From assembly GCA_947449255.1 (NCBI GenBank), contig CANFQX010000004.1, positions 1-64,000 of the forward strand: a DNA stretch of 64,000 nucleotides, written 5' to 3'. Of this stretch, positions 62,934 through 64,000 are shown one piece after another. Source of the stretch: Pseudobdellovibrionaceae bacterium (GTDB taxonomy: Bacteria > Bdellovibrionota > Bdellovibrionia > Bdellovibrionales > Bdellovibrionaceae). Every line of letters starts with the position of its first letter. The first letter of the stretch is position 1. A program made the translations under genes and the position numbers. The notes beneath the pieces were generated by a model. That model did not search any database. It saw only the letters and a list, made by a program, of their open reading frames with translations, and was not told the DNA's origin.

Positions 62934-63154
62934 TCTTCAAACTCCAAAACAATCTTAAAGCCAAGAACCTGTCCTATTTTAAAAAGAGTCGACAGCTTGA
63001 CCTCTCTCTCTCCAGGATTACTTTCAAATTTGCTGATACCATTTGCTGACAGGTCACAAAGCTTTGCCAGTTCTGATTGGGAAATCCCAAGCTCTTTCCT
63101 TCTCTCAGTGAGTGCCTTAACTAATTGTTCAATATGATGTACAGGAATCTGCAT
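62930..63154 (-). CDS. hipB: HipB-like XRE antitoxin (second system)
   Basis: A 74-residue protein that is nearly all helix-turn-helix (ERRKELGISQSELAKLCDLS, then ANGISKFES). It overlaps hipA by 4 bases. It is likely to bind the three CTCCC-N4-GGGAG palindromes directly upstream, one of which covers the expected transcription start, giving autorepression. Ribosome binding site is poor, which would keep translation low. The C-terminal tail is short compared with E. coli HipB (88 residues). Confidence 0.9.
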   Translation of the reverse strand: MQIPVHHIEQLVKALTERRKELGISQSELAKLCDLSANGISKFESNPGEREVKLSTLFKIGQVLGFKIVLEFEE

Positions 63155-63163
63155 ACGGAAGAG

Positions 63164-63179
63164 TCTCCCTTTGGGGAGA
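63164..63179. promoter_or_regulatory. HipB operator O1
   Basis: TCTCCCTTTGGGGAGA, a palindrome with TCTCCC and GGGAGA half-sites 4 bases apart, lying 10 bases before the hipB ATG and over the predicted transcription start. Confidence 0.75.
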
Positions 63180-63207
63180 TTTTAGACTCACTTGCAATAC
63201 TCCGCAA
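63179..63207 (-). promoter_or_regulatory. Promoter of the second hipBA operon
   Basis: Minus strand TTGCGG (63207-63202) and TAAAAT (63184-63179) with a 17-base spacer, placed exactly between operators O1 and O2. The start would fall at about 63172 inside O1. Confidence 0.65.
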
Positions 63208-63208
63208 G

Positions 63209-63234
63209 AAAAAACTCCCTCAAGGGAGTTTTTT
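63209..63234. promoter_or_regulatory. HipB operator O2 within a 26-bp palindrome
   Basis: CTCCC-TCAA-GGGAG flanked by six A and six T, a perfect 26-bp palindrome just upstream of the -35. Centre 50 bp from O1. It could also act as a terminator for transcripts from either side. Confidence 0.7.
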
Positions 63235-63262
63235 ATCCCTTTGTCTGTTCAATCTGTGGCAA

Positions 63263-63278
63263 TCTCCCCCTAGGGAGA
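63263..63278. promoter_or_regulatory. HipB operator O3
   Basis: TCTCCCCCTAGGGAGA, the same half-sites and spacing as O1. Centre 49 bp from O2. Confidence 0.72.
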
Positions 63279-63470
63279 CTATCAATTCCATTCACCTAGA
63301 CCTCAGCAAGGATGCCTTCAGGGGAAATTTGAAAATAACCGTGCTTTTCCATTTCTTAATCGTCTTAAGGCTTGCAAAAATAAGCCCTGATCAACCTTCG
63401 AAAAAGATTGATATTTCGGCAGCATCTGCCGATGATATATTCTTTTTTAGTAATAAAATTTGATTTGAAT
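63279..63470. other. Gap between hipBA operators and the MNT gene
   Basis: About 190 bases with no recognised gene. A plus-strand frame runs through (ending at 63463) but has no start signal of its own, crosses the operators, and shows no family resemblance. Confidence 0.4.
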
Positions 63471-63761
63471 TCACAATCTAAGCGCTCCCGGTAAAATGCT
63501 TGAGATAAATGGATCAGAATTTTGCTGCAGATCCTGGAATACCGTCAAATCTATTTTTTGCTCGCCAATCTGTTCCTCAATTTTTAGACGAATTCGCTGT
63601 TTTTCCTTAAACCCTATGGCTTTGGATTCTATTGAAAGATCAATATCTCCACCTTTTTTTGAGTCATCAGCTCGCGAGCCAAAAAGCCAAACCTTAGCCT
63701 CAGGATCAATGGTCAAAATGGAATTTAATATAGCTTCTTTTTCTTTTGGAGTGATTCTCAT
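63471..63761 (-). CDS. MNT-type minimal nucleotidyltransferase (antitoxin-like)
   Basis: A 96-residue nucleotidyltransferase-fold protein with the signature WLFGSRADDSKKGGDIDLSIE (GS-x-x-R then D-x-D) and a third acidic position in KIDLTVF. Such proteins are usually MntA-type antitoxins that AMPylate a HEPN toxin (HepT), encoded next to them. No HEPN gene follows within 300 bases downstream, and upstream there is an ATPase fragment instead, so the pair is either broken or the partner is not a HEPN protein. It lies 32 bases after the stop of the ATPase gene at the right edge. Confidence 0.82.
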   Translation of the reverse strand: MRITPKEKEAILNSILTIDPEAKVWLFGSRADDSKKGGDIDLSIESKAIGFKEKQRIRLKIEEQIGEQKIDLTVFQDLQQNSDPFISSILPGALRL

Positions 63762-63793
63762 CCTTTATTGATACCGAGGCCCAAGCTGGGATC

Positions 63794-64000
63794 TCAACTC
63801 CCCTCAAGCACTTTAGCTAGTGCTTCGGTTGCATAAAGCGGTAGCTCGATCAGTTCAATTTCATATCTTCCTTCTGCAAACTGATGAGTCACCCTTTTTA
63901 TTTGGAAGGGTGCAAGGGATATTTTGACTGCTCTTTTAATTTTTTTCTCTCGAGTAAAATACAACAGTGACTTCAGGTGACCTGATGCTGTTGATTTTAC
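63794..64000 (-). CDS. AAA_14/DUF4143-type ATPase, C-terminal part (runs off the window)
   Basis: The minus-strand frame is open from the window edge to TGA at 63794-63796, giving 68 residues. It starts VKSTASGHLKSLLYFTREKK and ends FAEGRYEIELIELPLYATEA. This matches the end of DUF4143 ATPases, where an E-VK-S/G motif is followed by a LKSL helix and a final IPLYL-like strand. Whether the gene upstream is intact cannot be seen. It shows that ATPases of this type recur across the island. Confidence 0.62.
   Translation of the reverse strand, partial: VKSTASGHLKSLLYFTREKKIKRAVKISLAPFQIKRVTHQFAEGRYEIELIELPLYATEALAKVLEGS

Noticed and set aside
63125-63463. Plus-strand 112-codon frame opposite the hipB start
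   Set aside because: It crosses the hipBA promoter and three operators, has no ribosome binding site and no family resemblance.

Overview
The window looks like a chromosomal piece of a Gram-negative bacterium of moderate-to-low GC, most likely a Bdellovibrionota (Bdellovibrio-like) or related deltaproteobacterial lineage. Reasons: many Sec-exported proteins of unknown family, a membrane-anchored FtsY, two lytic transglycosylases, a type IV pilin followed by an overlapping TPR-protein gene, a FecR/guanylyl-adenylyl cyclase pair, and a sigma54-type promoter. The taxonomic call is inference from gene content. I found no rRNA, tRNA or CRISPR.

Layout. 0-2.2 kb is accessory: the 3' end of an IS3-family insertion sequence, a small unknown gene, a remnant of a RES-domain toxin and a hipBA toxin-antitoxin pair. 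2.7-12.7 kb: secreted protein, ArsA-type tandem ATPase, RND pump, secreted GH30 glycosidase, PAS histidine kinase plus single-domain response regulator. 12.7-26.6 kb: exported cysteine-peptidase-like protein, ftsY, smc, ppdK, glyS, a dihaem cytochrome c, a degenerate J-domain protein and an Mrp/ApbC ATPase that lacks its CxxC. 26.7-27.3 kb has no gene but probably a structured RNA. 27.3-45.2 kb: envelope genes (MltD-like, Slt70-like, alpha/beta hydrolase, trypsin-like protease), greB, FecR/cyclase, orphan pstS and a DUF3299/ABC export operon. 45.4-56.1 kb: hisS, lgt, dus, acs, dnaK, dnaJ. 56-64 kb is an accessory island.

The most unusual content is the island. A complete ATPase_2/DUF234-type ATPase with a PD-(D/E)XK-like C-terminus (56438-57874) sits between dnaJ and its old upstream neighbour. 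It is flanked by a 33/34-bp direct repeat that is the dnaJ promoter itself, and is preceded by two inverted repeats with the same stem sequence, 13-nt loops and 63-bp centre-to-centre spacing. A second, decayed unit of similar design (60196-61467) is flanked by a 60-bp direct repeat and carries its own pair of inverted repeats with a different shared stem. Around these lie at least four more fragments of AAA_14/DUF4143 or ATPase_2 genes, one running off the right edge. I infer that these ATPase genes with locus-specific hairpin pairs are mobile or selfish units. A second hipBA pair with three evenly spaced CTCCC-N4-GGGAG operators and an MNT-type nucleotidyltransferase close the island.

Independently, an about 87-nt dispersed element occurs three times (16.5, 46.7 and 52.7 kb), each beside a housekeeping gene, with an 11-bp hairpin and a CAGCTG plus A-run end at an identical 64-nt offset.
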